The translations under genes and the position numbers were made by a program. Under the pieces are notes generated by a model. It ran no database searches, was not told the DNA's origin, and worked only from the letters and a program-made list of their open reading frames with translations. From the NCBI GenBank assembly GCA_016763955.1, contig JAESSU010000516.1, forward strand, positions 1 to 5,228: a stretch of 5,228 nucleotides of DNA, read 5' to 3'. The stretch comes from Phycisphaeraceae bacterium. GTDB taxonomy: Bacteria; Planctomycetota; Phycisphaerae; Phycisphaerales; Phycisphaeraceae. Shown one piece after another: positions 1 through 5,228 of the stretch (within the stretch, counting starts at the first letter, position 1; every line of letters begins with the position of its first letter).

Positions 1-9
1 TAGTTATGC

Positions 10-86
10 GGACCGGTAGTTCAGCTGGTTAGAATGCCGGCCTGTCACGCCGGAGGTCGCGGGTTCGAGTCCCGTCCGGTCCGCCA
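10..86 (+). tRNA. tRNA-Asp (anticodon GTC), CCA encoded
   Basis: This transfer RNA gene decodes GAC/GAU aspartate codons. The full cloverleaf can be drawn: the acceptor stem GGACCGG (10-16) pairs with CCGGTCC (76-82), discriminator G is at 83, and the CCA tail at 84-86 is encoded. The anticodon stem is CCGGC (37-41) with GCCGG (49-53), around a seven-base loop with GTC at 44-46 preceded by T43. The T arm holds the conserved GGTTCGAGTCC core (62-72). Flanks are AT-rich. A short T-run at 117-122 lies 30 bases downstream, but I see no strong stem before it, so the processing or termination point is unclear. The 3' half of tRNA genes is a frequent integration target for genomic islands; no integrase or second att copy is visible here. 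Confidence 0.97.
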
Positions 87-126
87 ATTACTTCCTAATT
101 CAGGGCTATTGAGCACTTTTTTATTC

Positions 127-161
127 TCTACCCACCAATCTACCCACCAATCTACCCACCA
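127..161. repeat. 12-bp tandem repeat, about 2.9 copies
   Basis: The unit TCTACCCACCAA begins at 127, 139 and 151, with the last copy one base short. The copies are identical. It lies 40 bases beyond the tRNA in non-coding sequence. Its role is unknown; it could be a slippage-generated repeat or a set of iterated protein-binding sites (for example arm-type sites near a tRNA attachment site), and the second idea is only inference. Confidence 0.85.
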
Positions 162-194
162 TCATTTTGCTATATCACTTTATTATGCCCCCAC

Positions 195-208
195 CCCCGG
201 GGTACCCC
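195..208. repeat. Overlapping GC palindromes
   Basis: CCCCGGGG (195-202) overlaps GGGGTACCCC (199-208); both are perfect palindromes that share the central G-run. They stand out in an otherwise AT-leaning spacer. No T-run follows directly, so this does not look like an intrinsic terminator. Function is unknown. Confidence 0.6.
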
Positions 209-274
209 CACTTTTCTCAGATGGGACTCCGATATATAGGTATTACTAATTCGCTCGAACGAAGGGTAAAAATA

Positions 275-288
275 TTTTTTGCAAAAAA
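275..288. repeat. Perfect AT palindrome TTTTTTGCAAAAAA
   Basis: Fourteen bases form a perfect self-complementary sequence centred on GC (281-282). Without a loop it is more likely a bent or protein-binding DNA site, or chance in AT-rich DNA, than an RNA hairpin. A small TTCG/CGAA inverted repeat sits just before it at 250-263. Confidence 0.5.
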
Positions 289-515
289 AATCACGCATTA
301 ATGAAGCTGGCCTTGTGGTGATTCGATTTCAAAGTGGAAATCGGGTGTCTGGTAGCTGATCTTGGTAGTTGCGCTGAATGACCGCTGTCGACTGTTAGGA
401 AAACTTCCCAATTAGTAATCTCAGTGTATACTTTGTCCGATAATCAAGTTATAAAAATTAACTAACACTGAAATTTGATGCGCTTTATCCTGAGAAGTCT
501 CAACCAACTGAAAGC

Positions 516-546
516 TACTTAAGTAATTTGCAATTGAAATTTGCAA
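516..546. promoter_or_regulatory. Palindrome plus two direct repeats upstream of the RTX gene; possible operator
   Basis: The perfect 10-bp palindrome TACTTAAGTA (516-525) is followed at once by two identical 9-bp direct repeats AATTTGCAA at 525-533 and 538-546, 13 bases apart from start to start. The cluster sits about 210 bases before the start codon of the large CDS. Such grouped repeats are typical of regulator-binding sites, but no known consensus was recognised and no sigma-70 promoter with good spacing was found beside them. The regulatory role is inference from structure and position. Confidence 0.35.
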
Positions 547-753
547 AGCTGAGTGAATTTTTTCGCTCTTGATTCTGTGCTTGGGCAATACATTTCCAAT
601 ATTTTGGATTTCAACAGGAGTTATCTTGAGATCAATAGTTCATACAAACAGAGCATCAGTTGAACTCACCAAATTAACTTATCAAATGTATTCAAGATTT
701 GGCCTGGCGTTTCACTCTTCCGTACATCATCCCTCAATAAATATGGACATCAC

Positions 754-3700
754 ATGGATTGCATCAGAGTAATACCAACCAATGACAATGATGTTTATGT
801 TGGAACTTGTCATGATGATCAGTATGTTGGAACTTCTAATGATGAGCGGATTCATGGTTTAGAAGGTAATGACAACCTTAATGGGGGAGGTGGGTCCGAC
901 ACTATTGTTGGAGGTGATGGCAACGACACCTTAGTTGGCGGTCTTGGAGATGACCAGCTGGTGGGAGATGATGGCAACGACACCTTAGTTGGTGGTCCTG
1001 GAGATGACTTTCTGTCGGGCGGCCAGGGTAATGATTCCCTACTAGGTGGACCTGGTAACGACGTATTGGATCCGGGGGAGGGAGACAATAGTGCATATGG
1101 TGGAGAAGGCAATGATGTTTTCGCTATAAGGTCGGGCAGCGGTATAATTGACGGGGGCGAGGGTTTTGATGTACTTGATTTCAGGTCCCAAATAGGCTGG
1201 TTTGTAGATTTGCTCGCAGGCACAGCTATTTCATCCGTAGGTCAGTTAAAGGTAACTGGGATAGAGTATGTTCGTGGTACGTCATTCGATGATGAGCTCA
1301 TAGGTAGTGAGCTGCCTGAAACATTAGCTGGCGGCGGCGGCTCAGATATAATAAGAGGCGGTGGCGGAGATGATATTATCTCTGGCGAAGCAGGCAACGA
1401 TACCCTGGCAGGAGGCCAGGGGTCCGACACCCTGAGGGGAGGTCCCGGGGATGACCGACTGGATGGAGGAGCTGATAACGACGCACTATACGGCGATGAG
1501 GGCAACGATACCCTCTCGGGTGGTGATGGTGATGATATTCTGTCTGGCTTTGATGGCGATGACTCGCTAGCAGGAGGAGCTGGTAACGACTCACTAGAAG
1601 GCGATGTGGGCAACGATACCCTCTCGGGTGGTGATGGTGATGATTTCCTTTGGGGTGGGGAAGGAGATGATCTCCTTAAATGGAGTGGCGGCAATGATAC
1701 TATATATGGAGGCGCGAGGTATTCACCAGCTCTCGAATCTGGCGACGATAAGCTTGAACTCCCAGGGAGCGTAGATGACTATAAATTACGCGTCTCACTT
1801 ATCTCCCACGAGTCCTATTACGGCGACGAACCCACTTTAGTAATAACCAATATTGAAACAGGCGAGAAAGCCGAAGTCCGCGACGTCGAATGGTTGCAAT
1901 TTGACGATCTGCTTTTAGAAGCAGATTACACATTATCTAATACCCCGCCAACTGAGGCAGAGCTTGAGTATTTCTCCAAAGTCCTAGCCTACAACAATGG
2001 TCTTCGTGATTCAGGCAACTGGGAGGGTATCCAGGAAATTTGGAGTAATTACACTGGGTACGCTATCGACCAGGTTTTTTCTCTAGGCTCTTTTGTTGCA
2101 GTGGGATTAAAAGGCATAGGGTCGGGGGAAACGGCAAAAGAGCCCGTTCTCGTAATTCGAGGGACCTTGCCTCCAGGTCCTAATTTACAGCTATTCGAAG
2201 CTCTGGTCGATTGGTACGAAAACGCAGATCCCGAGGGAATAGGACACACGGAATTTTATGACGCATGGGAGTCCACTGGATTAAAGGATTGGCTTGATGC
2301 CAATGAGATTACGCATGTTACTGGCCACAGTCAGGGAGCTGCACAGGCTCAGTTGCTCGTAGCAGAGGCCACTAATGCTGGAATCAATATTGGAAACCTG
2401 GTCACCTTTAACTCACCAGGTATCAATCCAGCCGCCGCCAAATTAAATGTTGCCTTTGTGGAATCGATCAAGCACTACGTTACCAGCGGCGATATAGTAC
2501 AACTGGGCGGCACAAATTTTTTACCAGGCGAAATATACCGCTATAACTTCGACGCCGGATTTAACCCGCCAGTTAATCCCGGGGGGACTCCGTTTGACAA
2601 CTTTATTGCAGGTGCTGGCGGTGTTCTTGACTTCATTCTAGCGAGTCATTCTAACCACTGGGCTAATACTGAACTTTACGGAAACCCCTACCTTAACGAT
2701 CCGAGCAAAATATTTTTTCAAGTAGTCAATGAGGATTTTACGGGAACCCTAACACATTCGGAATATGAGTCCCCCCTTTTTAACTACCTTGATTCAGGTG
2801 GTAAGCACGATACAGAGTATTTAAAGTTTGTACTCACCATGAATTTAATCGGCAAGCTTATCGAGAAGGTCGAGGGTGATTGGACAAATCCGGGTATAGC
2901 AGAGTCGTTGATCTACAGGGGATCAGCCGAAGGAACACGCTCGGGTGGTATAGATACTTTTTTAGAAGCCCTACCTTTACTATTTAAGTATGCAGTGGAA
3001 AATCCTGGCGTAATCGCGGACAAGGTTGCATCGTTCGCCATTGAGGCAATTATCTACGCAGGTGAAGTCGCTAAAGAATGGGGCGAGGATGCCTGGGATT
3101 CAATTCTGAATTGGACACAAGAACACTGGGATGCAATATCCGATTGGACAGCGGAAGTTTGGGACCGCACCAAAATCTTCGCCACTGAGTTTTGGGAATT
3201 AACGGTTACCACGGGAAAAACCTTATTGGATGCAATTGAATCGTGGTCTGAGACAGCCTGGGAAGCTGTTTCGGAGTGGGGAGCCGAACAGTGGGAGAAT
3301 GTGGCAAGCTGGTCGGCGGAGACCTGGCAAAAAACAGTAGATTTTACTGATGCAGTATGGGAGGCCACCAAAAGCGCTGGCGAAGCGATTTTCGATGCGA
3401 TCGAGAACGCTGCAACGACAACACTAAATACGATCATTGATTTCTTTGAAGGCCTGATTCAGGACGGCTACGTTGAAGGTGCATCGCTCTATGTTGATCT
3501 CAACGGCGACGGCATACCAAACCTGGGTGAGGAAACTGGGTTGCTGTCTGACGAGAATGGTGTTGTATCGGGTGCGATCATTCTTGACGCTCCACTAATC
3601 GCTATCGGTGGCACTAATGTTGACACCGGACTCAGCAACATTCTTATTTTGTCGGCACCGACCGGTTCCAGTGTAATCAATCCACTAACGTCTCTTATTC

Positions 3701-5228
3701 AAACAGCAGTAAGCACGCAAGGGATCACGGTCGAAGAAGCTGTGGAGGTTGTAAAGGGCGGGCTGGGGATCAGTGAAGGGATCGATCCACTGACCTATGA
3801 CCCCATTGCTGATGAAAACCTGGAAATCCAGGCGGCAGTGGTACAGGTGGCTGCCCTGGCAATCCTCAGTGGTAACAAGCCTACCGCCTTTGCCGAGATT
3901 TTTACGATCATGCAGAATGCCGGTGGCACGGTTGTTGACCTGTCTGATCCGGACACTATCGGTCAGATATTCGACCTGGATACACTAGATGAAGAGATTC
4001 AGCAGGTCGCAGATGTAATCGAGTCCATAGGTAATGCACAAAGCCTAGTGGAAATTACTGCCCTACAGGCAGACGCTCTTGCTGATCAGCCTTCAGGCAT
4101 ATTTGTTGAAGGTAATGAGCTTTCAAATGCACTAATAGGTCTCAACGGCGACGACACCCTGGTGGGCCACGGGGGTAACGATTTGTTGGTTGGCGGAGAC
4201 GGAAATGACTCGCTTGTAGGTTCAGCTGGCAACGATGTGCTGGAAGGACAGAACGGTGATGACACGCTTGACGGCGGTGAAGGATCGGATGCTGCTCGCA
4301 TTCTCGCCCCTAGGGATAACTTCACTATCACTGACCTGGGTGATGGCGTATTTCAGATAAGAGATGACATCGGCGCGAACGGAACAGATACCCTCCGCAA
4401 TGTGGAAGCCGTTTTATTTGATGATGTCGCCGTGCGCCTGATCGGAGTTAACAGTCTCCCTACGGGGTCAGTGGTAATCAGTGGCACAGCACGACAGGGG
4501 CAGATCTTGACAGCGTCCCATGACCTTGACGATGTAGACGGCGGAATCGGACAGATCAGTTACCAGTGGTATGTCAACGACGAATCCATAGAGGGTGTTA
4601 CTGGTGCAACCTACCAGCCAGGCGAGCAGGATATTGGCAAACAGATCACAGTGACTGCCAGCTACACAGACGGGCTTGGCGCCGCTGAAAGTGTGACCAG
4701 CGCTGCCACGAATCCGGTTCAGGACGCGAGTATATTGCTGCACGGTACAGAGGAGGCTGATTATCTTCTGGGCTCAGTGGGCAATGACACGTTGGAAGGT
4801 CTGGGTGGTCGGGACACCCTTGAGGGCTCGGGAGGTAACGATACACTGATTGGCGGTGACGACATCGACAGCGCAGTATTCGGCGGTGGGATCAATGATT
4901 ACTCAGTCTTTAAAACTGAAGAAAGCATTAAAGTCGAAAGCTCAGCGTCTTTCAAAATTAGTTCCTTAGACGAGATTGAGAGGATCCATTTTGATGACGT
5001 TTCCCTCGCCTTCGATCTCGATGGTAATGCCGGAAAAATGGTCAAACTACTTGGTGTCATGCTTGGCAAGGATAACTGGTATGACAAGCAAGAGATCGGC
5101 ATAGGGTTAGATCAACTTGATAACGGTACGGTTAGTTATGAAGCCATGATGGATCAGTGGTTCAGTAAAATTCTCGGGCCCAACCCAAGCAACACACAAG
5201 TTGCTGGTCTGATTTTAAACAACCTTAA
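754..5228 (+). CDS. Giant RTX calcium-binding protein with embedded lipase-like domain (3' end outside window)
   Basis: Probable secreted multidomain RTX protein, at least 1491 residues, open to the last base of the window with no stop. ATG 754 is the first usable start after the in-frame stop at 661-663; no ATG, GTG or TTG lies between, and the next in-frame Met is residue 696. The Shine-Dalgarno match is poor (only GGA at 745-747). No signal peptide is visible, consistent with type I secretion through a C-terminal signal. Domains in order: RTX repeats 26-143 and 175-320; lipase-like alpha/beta hydrolase about 398-745 with GHSQG (Ser526); Trp-rich 11-residue repeats 776-885; calcium-loop beta domain plus helices about 903-1100; RTX 1120-1183; Ig-like 1236-1322; RTX 1331-1376; DUF4214-like from about 1418, cut off. 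The only two cysteines are C3 and C19. The likely role is an extracellular calcium-folded lipase or esterase, or an adhesin with hydrolase activity; substrate unknown. Confidence 0.93.
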   Translation, partial: MDCIRVIPTNDNDVYVGTCHDDQYVGTSNDERIHGLEGNDNLNGGGGSDTIVGGDGNDTLVGGLGDDQLVGDDGNDTLVGGPGDDFLSGGQGNDSLLGGPGNDVLDPGEGDNSAYGGEGNDVFAIRSGSGIIDGGEGFDVLDFRSQIGWFVDLLAGTAISSVGQLKVTGIEYVRGTSFDDELIGSELPETLAGGGGSDIIRGGGGDDIISGEAGNDTLAGGQGSDTLRGGPGDDRLDGGADNDALYGDEGNDTLSGGDGDDILSGFDGDDSLAGGAGNDSLEGDVGNDTLSGGDGDDFLWGGEGDDLLKWSGGNDTIYGGARYSPALESGDDKLELPGSVDDYKLRVSLISHESYYGDEPTLVITNIETGEKAEVRDVEWLQFDDLLLEADYTLSNTPPTEAELEYFSKVLAYNNGLRDSGNWEGIQEIWSNYTGYAIDQVFSLGSFVAVGLKGIGSGETAKEPVLVIRGTLPPGPNLQLFEALVDWYENADPEGIGHTEFYDAWESTGLKDWLDANEITHVTGHSQGAAQAQLLVAEATNAGINIGNLVTFNSPGINPAAAKLNVAFVESIKHYVTSGDIVQLGGTNFLPGEIYRYNFDAGFNPPVNPGGTPFDNFIAGAGGVLDFILASHSNHWANTELYGNPYLNDPSKIFFQVVNEDFTGTLTHSEYESPLFNYLDSGGKHDTEYLKFVLTMNLIGKLIEKVEGDWTNPGIAESLIYRGSAEGTRSGGIDTFLEALPLLFKYAVENPGVIADKVASFAIEAIIYAGEVAKEWGEDAWDSILNWTQEHWDAISDWTAEVWDRTKIFATEFWELTVTTGKTLLDAIESWSETAWEAVSEWGAEQWENVASWSAETWQKTVDFTDAVWEATKSAGEAIFDAIENAATTTLNTIIDFFEGLIQDGYVEGASLYVDLNGDGIPNLGEETGLLSDENGVVSGAIILDAPLIAIGGTNVDTGLSNILILSAPTGSSVINPLTSLIQTAVSTQGITVEEAVEVVKGGLGISEGIDPLTYDPIADENLEIQAAVVQVAALAILSGNKPTAFAEIFTIMQNAGGTVVDLSDPDTIGQIFDLDTLDEEIQQVADVIESIGNAQSLVEITALQADALADQPSGIFVEGNELSNALIGLNGDDTLVGHGGNDLLVGGDGNDSLVGSAGNDVLEGQNGDDTLDGGEGSDAARILAPRDNFTITDLGDGVFQIRDDIGANGTDTLRNVEAVLFDDVAVRLIGVNSLPTGSVVISGTARQGQILTASHDLDDVDGGIGQISYQWYVNDESIEGVTGATYQPGEQDIGKQITVTASYTDGLGAAESVTSAATNPVQDASILLHGTEEADYLLGSVGNDTLEGLGGRDTLEGSGGNDTLIGGDDIDSAVFGGGINDYSVFKTEESIKVESSASFKISSLDEIERIHFDDVSLAFDLDGNAGKMVKLLGVMLGKDNWYDKQEIGIGLDQLDNGTVSYEAMMDQWFSKILGPNPSNTQVAGLILNNL
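829..1182 (+). repeat. RTX block 1 (12 nonapeptides, residues 26-143)
   Basis: After a lead-in GTSNDERIHG, twelve nonapeptides run in unbroken register from residue 36 to 143. The first ones fit GGxGxDxLx closely (for example GDGNDTLVG at 54-62 and GPGNDVLDP at 99-107), and the last two are degenerate. In the RTX family these repeats wind into a parallel beta-roll that binds one calcium per turn and folds only outside the cell. The following segment (144-184, ending IEYVRGTSFDDELIGS) is the usual linker that opens the next block. Confidence 0.93.
1276..1713 (+). repeat. RTX block 2 (15 nonapeptides, residues 175-320)
   Basis: After the lead-in GTSFDDELIG, fifteen nonapeptides fill residues 185-319 without a register break, making this the longest calcium-binding array in the window. 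Typical units are DEGNDTLSG (248-256) and GDGDDILSG (257-265). The pair at 248-265 recurs as 284-301 with near-identical DNA. The block ends in a beta linker, with the motif E379-WLQ-FDD at 379-385, just before the lipase-like domain. Confidence 0.93.
1492..1644 (+). repeat. 108-bp-offset duplication inside RTX block 2
   Basis: Bases 1492-1536 and 1600-1644 match at 44 of 45 positions, with an offset of 108 bases (36 residues, four nonapeptides). Similarity, at a lower level, extends upstream from both copies (GGAGGAGCT at 1465 and 1573). Synonymous sites are conserved too, so this looks like a recent in-frame duplication or gene conversion rather than selection on protein alone. Confidence 0.8.
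1945..2988 (+). other. Lipase-like alpha/beta-hydrolase domain of the RTX protein (residues ~398-745)
   Basis: The nucleophile elbow is THVTGHSQGAAQAQ, with GHSQG at residues 524-528 and Ser526 as the likely nucleophile. Upstream, VLVIRGT (465-471) matches the strand and oxyanion-hole turn seen in class 3 lipases and DUF2974-type hydrolases. Downstream, LVTFNSPGINP (549-559) is the strand that usually follows the elbow. D580 in TSGDIVQL is the best catalytic acid, and H632 or H635 in ASHSNHW the best catalytic base. The order Ser-Asp-His and the spacing fit a hydrolase of the lipase class 3-like group. The substrate (triacylglycerol, phospholipid or another ester) cannot be told from sequence. 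The 636-745 portion is mostly helical and could act as a lid or connector. Confidence 0.8.
3079..3408 (+). repeat. Tryptophan hendecad repeats in two 55-residue copies (residues 776-885)
   Basis: Aromatics fall at alternating 5- and 6-residue steps: W776, 781, 787, 792, 798, 803, F809, W814, then after two skipped sites W831, 836, 842, 847, 853, 858, F864, W869, and F880. The phase holds across the gap. Residues 776-830 and 831-885 (3079-3243 and 3244-3408) align without gaps at 21 of 55 identities, including the Phe swap at the same place and the ending DAIE. Within a unit, positions 1, 5, 6 and 9 are W, A, W, I/V, which on a helix gives one hydrophobic face edged by Trp, with Asp/Glu opposite. 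This suggests a long amphipathic helix for a membrane interface or helix packing; the function is inference. Confidence 0.85.
3460..4053 (+). other. Adhesin-type beta domain with DxNxDG loop plus helical segment (residues ~903-1100)
   Basis: SLYVDLNGDGIPNLGEETGL (911-930), followed by LSDENGVVSG, has the form of the short beta-sandwich modules (SdrD B/transthyretin-like) found in large secreted adhesins, with D915, N917 and D919 as a likely calcium loop. It is followed by GGTNVDTGLSN, SVINPLTSLIQTAV and IDPLTYDPIA (about 952-1018), a pattern I recognise from large RTX and adhesin proteins, then a helical stretch to about 1100. The role there is structural or spacer-like as far as is known; no catalytic motif is visible. 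Confidence 0.6.
4111..4302 (+). repeat. RTX block 3 (6 nonapeptides, residues 1120-1183)
   Basis: The lead-in GNELSNALIG is followed by six nonapeptides, such as HGGNDLLVG (1139-1147) and GDGNDSLVG (1148-1156); the sixth is degenerate. It is followed by a beta linker DNFTITDLGDGVFQI (from 1187), ending in the motif E1218-AVL-FDD (1218-1224), parallel to the linkers after blocks 2 and 4. Confidence 0.92.
4459..4719 (+). other. Bacterial Ig-like domain (residues ~1236-1322)
   Basis: The segment PTGSVVISGTARQGQILTA, then ISYQWYVND, then GATYQPGEQDIGKQITV and SYTDGLGAAESVTS follows the pattern of the Ig-like repeats common in bacterial surface and RTX proteins (GQxLxA, YQWxxxG, TYxxxxxDVGKxIxVxxSYTD). 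A single copy is present, about 87 residues, the usual length. These modules act as beta-sandwich spacers or ligand-binding units in extracellular proteins. Confidence 0.8.
4744..4881 (+). repeat. RTX block 4 (4 nonapeptides, residues 1331-1376)
   Basis: The lead-in GTEEADYLLG precedes four nonapeptides: SVGNDTLEG, LGGRDTLEG, SGGNDTLIG and the degenerate GDDIDSAVF. A third linker (about 1379-1415) ends with E1409-RIH-FDD. In one unit, Arg (R1353) replaces the usual Asn/Asp, so that calcium site may be weakened. Confidence 0.88.
5005..5228 (+). other. DUF4214-like C-terminal domain, truncated by the window (residues ~1418-1491)
   Basis: LAFDLDGNAGKMVKLLGVML (1418-1437), then GIGLDQLDNGTVSYEAMMDQ and VAGLILNNL, resembles the helical domain found at the C-terminus of many bacterial RTX proteins, where it sits near the type I secretion signal. 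The window ends inside it, so the real C-terminus should lie not far downstream (inference from the family pattern). Confidence 0.65.

Larger units (their letters stand above)
87..753. other. Intergenic region without a convincing gene
   Basis: This 667-base spacer between tRNA-Asp and the RTX gene has short open stretches on the + strand (34-249 and 569-772), but their translations show no recognisable fold or motif. The first begins inside the tRNA and runs through the tandem repeat. Several -10-like words occur (TATACT at 427-432, TATAAA at 450-455), none with a well-spaced -35 that I would defend. The promoter of the large gene should lie in this region, but I cannot place it. Confidence 0.7.

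Noticed and set aside
100..122. Intrinsic terminator after the tRNA
   Set aside because: There is a T-run at 117-122, but only a three-pair GCT/AGC stem could be drawn before it.
34..249. Open frame of 71 codons on the + strand
   Set aside because: It starts inside the tRNA, and its Ser-Thr-His-Gln repeat is just the 12-bp tandem repeat read as codons; no ribosome binding site or family resemblance.
433..455. Sigma-70 promoter TTGTCC / TATAAA
   Set aside because: The spacing between the two boxes is only 11 bases, far from the usual 16-18.
569..772. Start of this frame at ATG 569 as a gene, or as a frameshifted N-terminus of the RTX protein
   Set aside because: The translation shows no RTX character and no signal peptide, and the RTX frame has its own ATG at 754 with repeat-like sequence from residue 10. 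A frameshift is not needed.
852..1694. Long antisense open frames rich in Ser and Pro
   Set aside because: They are the complement of the Gly/Asp-rich RTX repeats, which leaves stop codons rare on the opposite strand; the regular S/P pattern has no independent support.
829..1713. CRISPR-like regular repeats
   Set aside because: The periodicity is 27 bases, in frame with coding nonapeptides, and diverged at codon third positions; there is no repeat-spacer structure.
3054..3437. Antisense open frame of 127 codons rich in Ser, Ala and Val
   Set aside because: It mirrors the repetitive Trp/Glu/Ala coding of the hendecad region; no start signal or recognisable protein.

Overview
The window holds two firm genes on the + strand: a tRNA-Asp(GTC) at the left edge, and one very large reading frame that starts at 754 and is still open at the last base (at least 1491 codons). 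The frame encodes a multidomain RTX-type (calcium-binding, glycine-rich nonapeptide repeat) protein with a GxSxG lipase-like domain embedded in it. The organism cannot be named from this sequence. An encoded CCA tail on the tRNA, moderate base composition, and an RTX/Ig-like/DUF4214-like protein style suggest a Gram-negative bacterium with type I secretion, plausibly a marine gammaproteobacterium (inference).

Layout. 1-9 is flank. 10-86 is tRNA-Asp. 87-753 has no convincing gene: it holds a 12-bp tandem repeat (127-161), overlapping GC palindromes (195-208), an AT palindrome (275-288), and a palindrome followed by a pair of direct repeats (516-546). 754-5228 is the partial giant CDS.

The protein reads in order as follows (residue numbers from the ATG at 754). 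RTX block 1 is 26-143 and RTX block 2 is 175-320. A beta linker ending in an E-x3-FDD motif is 321-389. The alpha/beta-hydrolase (lipase-like) domain is about 398-745, with GHSQG at 524-528. A tryptophan-rich helical region built of 11-residue units in two 55-residue copies is 776-885. A beta domain with a DLNGDG calcium-loop-like motif plus a helical segment, of the kind seen in large RTX adhesins, is about 903-1100. RTX block 3 is 1120-1183, followed by a second E-x3-FDD linker. An Ig-like domain is about 1236-1322. RTX block 4 is 1331-1376, with a third E-x3-FDD linker. The start of a DUF4214-like C-terminal domain (from about 1418) is cut by the window edge.

The likely biology is a protein without an N-terminal signal peptide that is exported by a type I system through a C-terminal signal lying outside the window. 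It would fold outside the cell on calcium binding and carry a lipid- or ester-hydrolysing domain next to a helix that looks suited to membrane interfaces. No transporter gene (ABC, membrane fusion, TolC-like) is visible here. The most unusual parts are the catalytic domain sitting between RTX blocks rather than N-terminal to all of them, and the strictly phased tryptophan hendecad array just after it.
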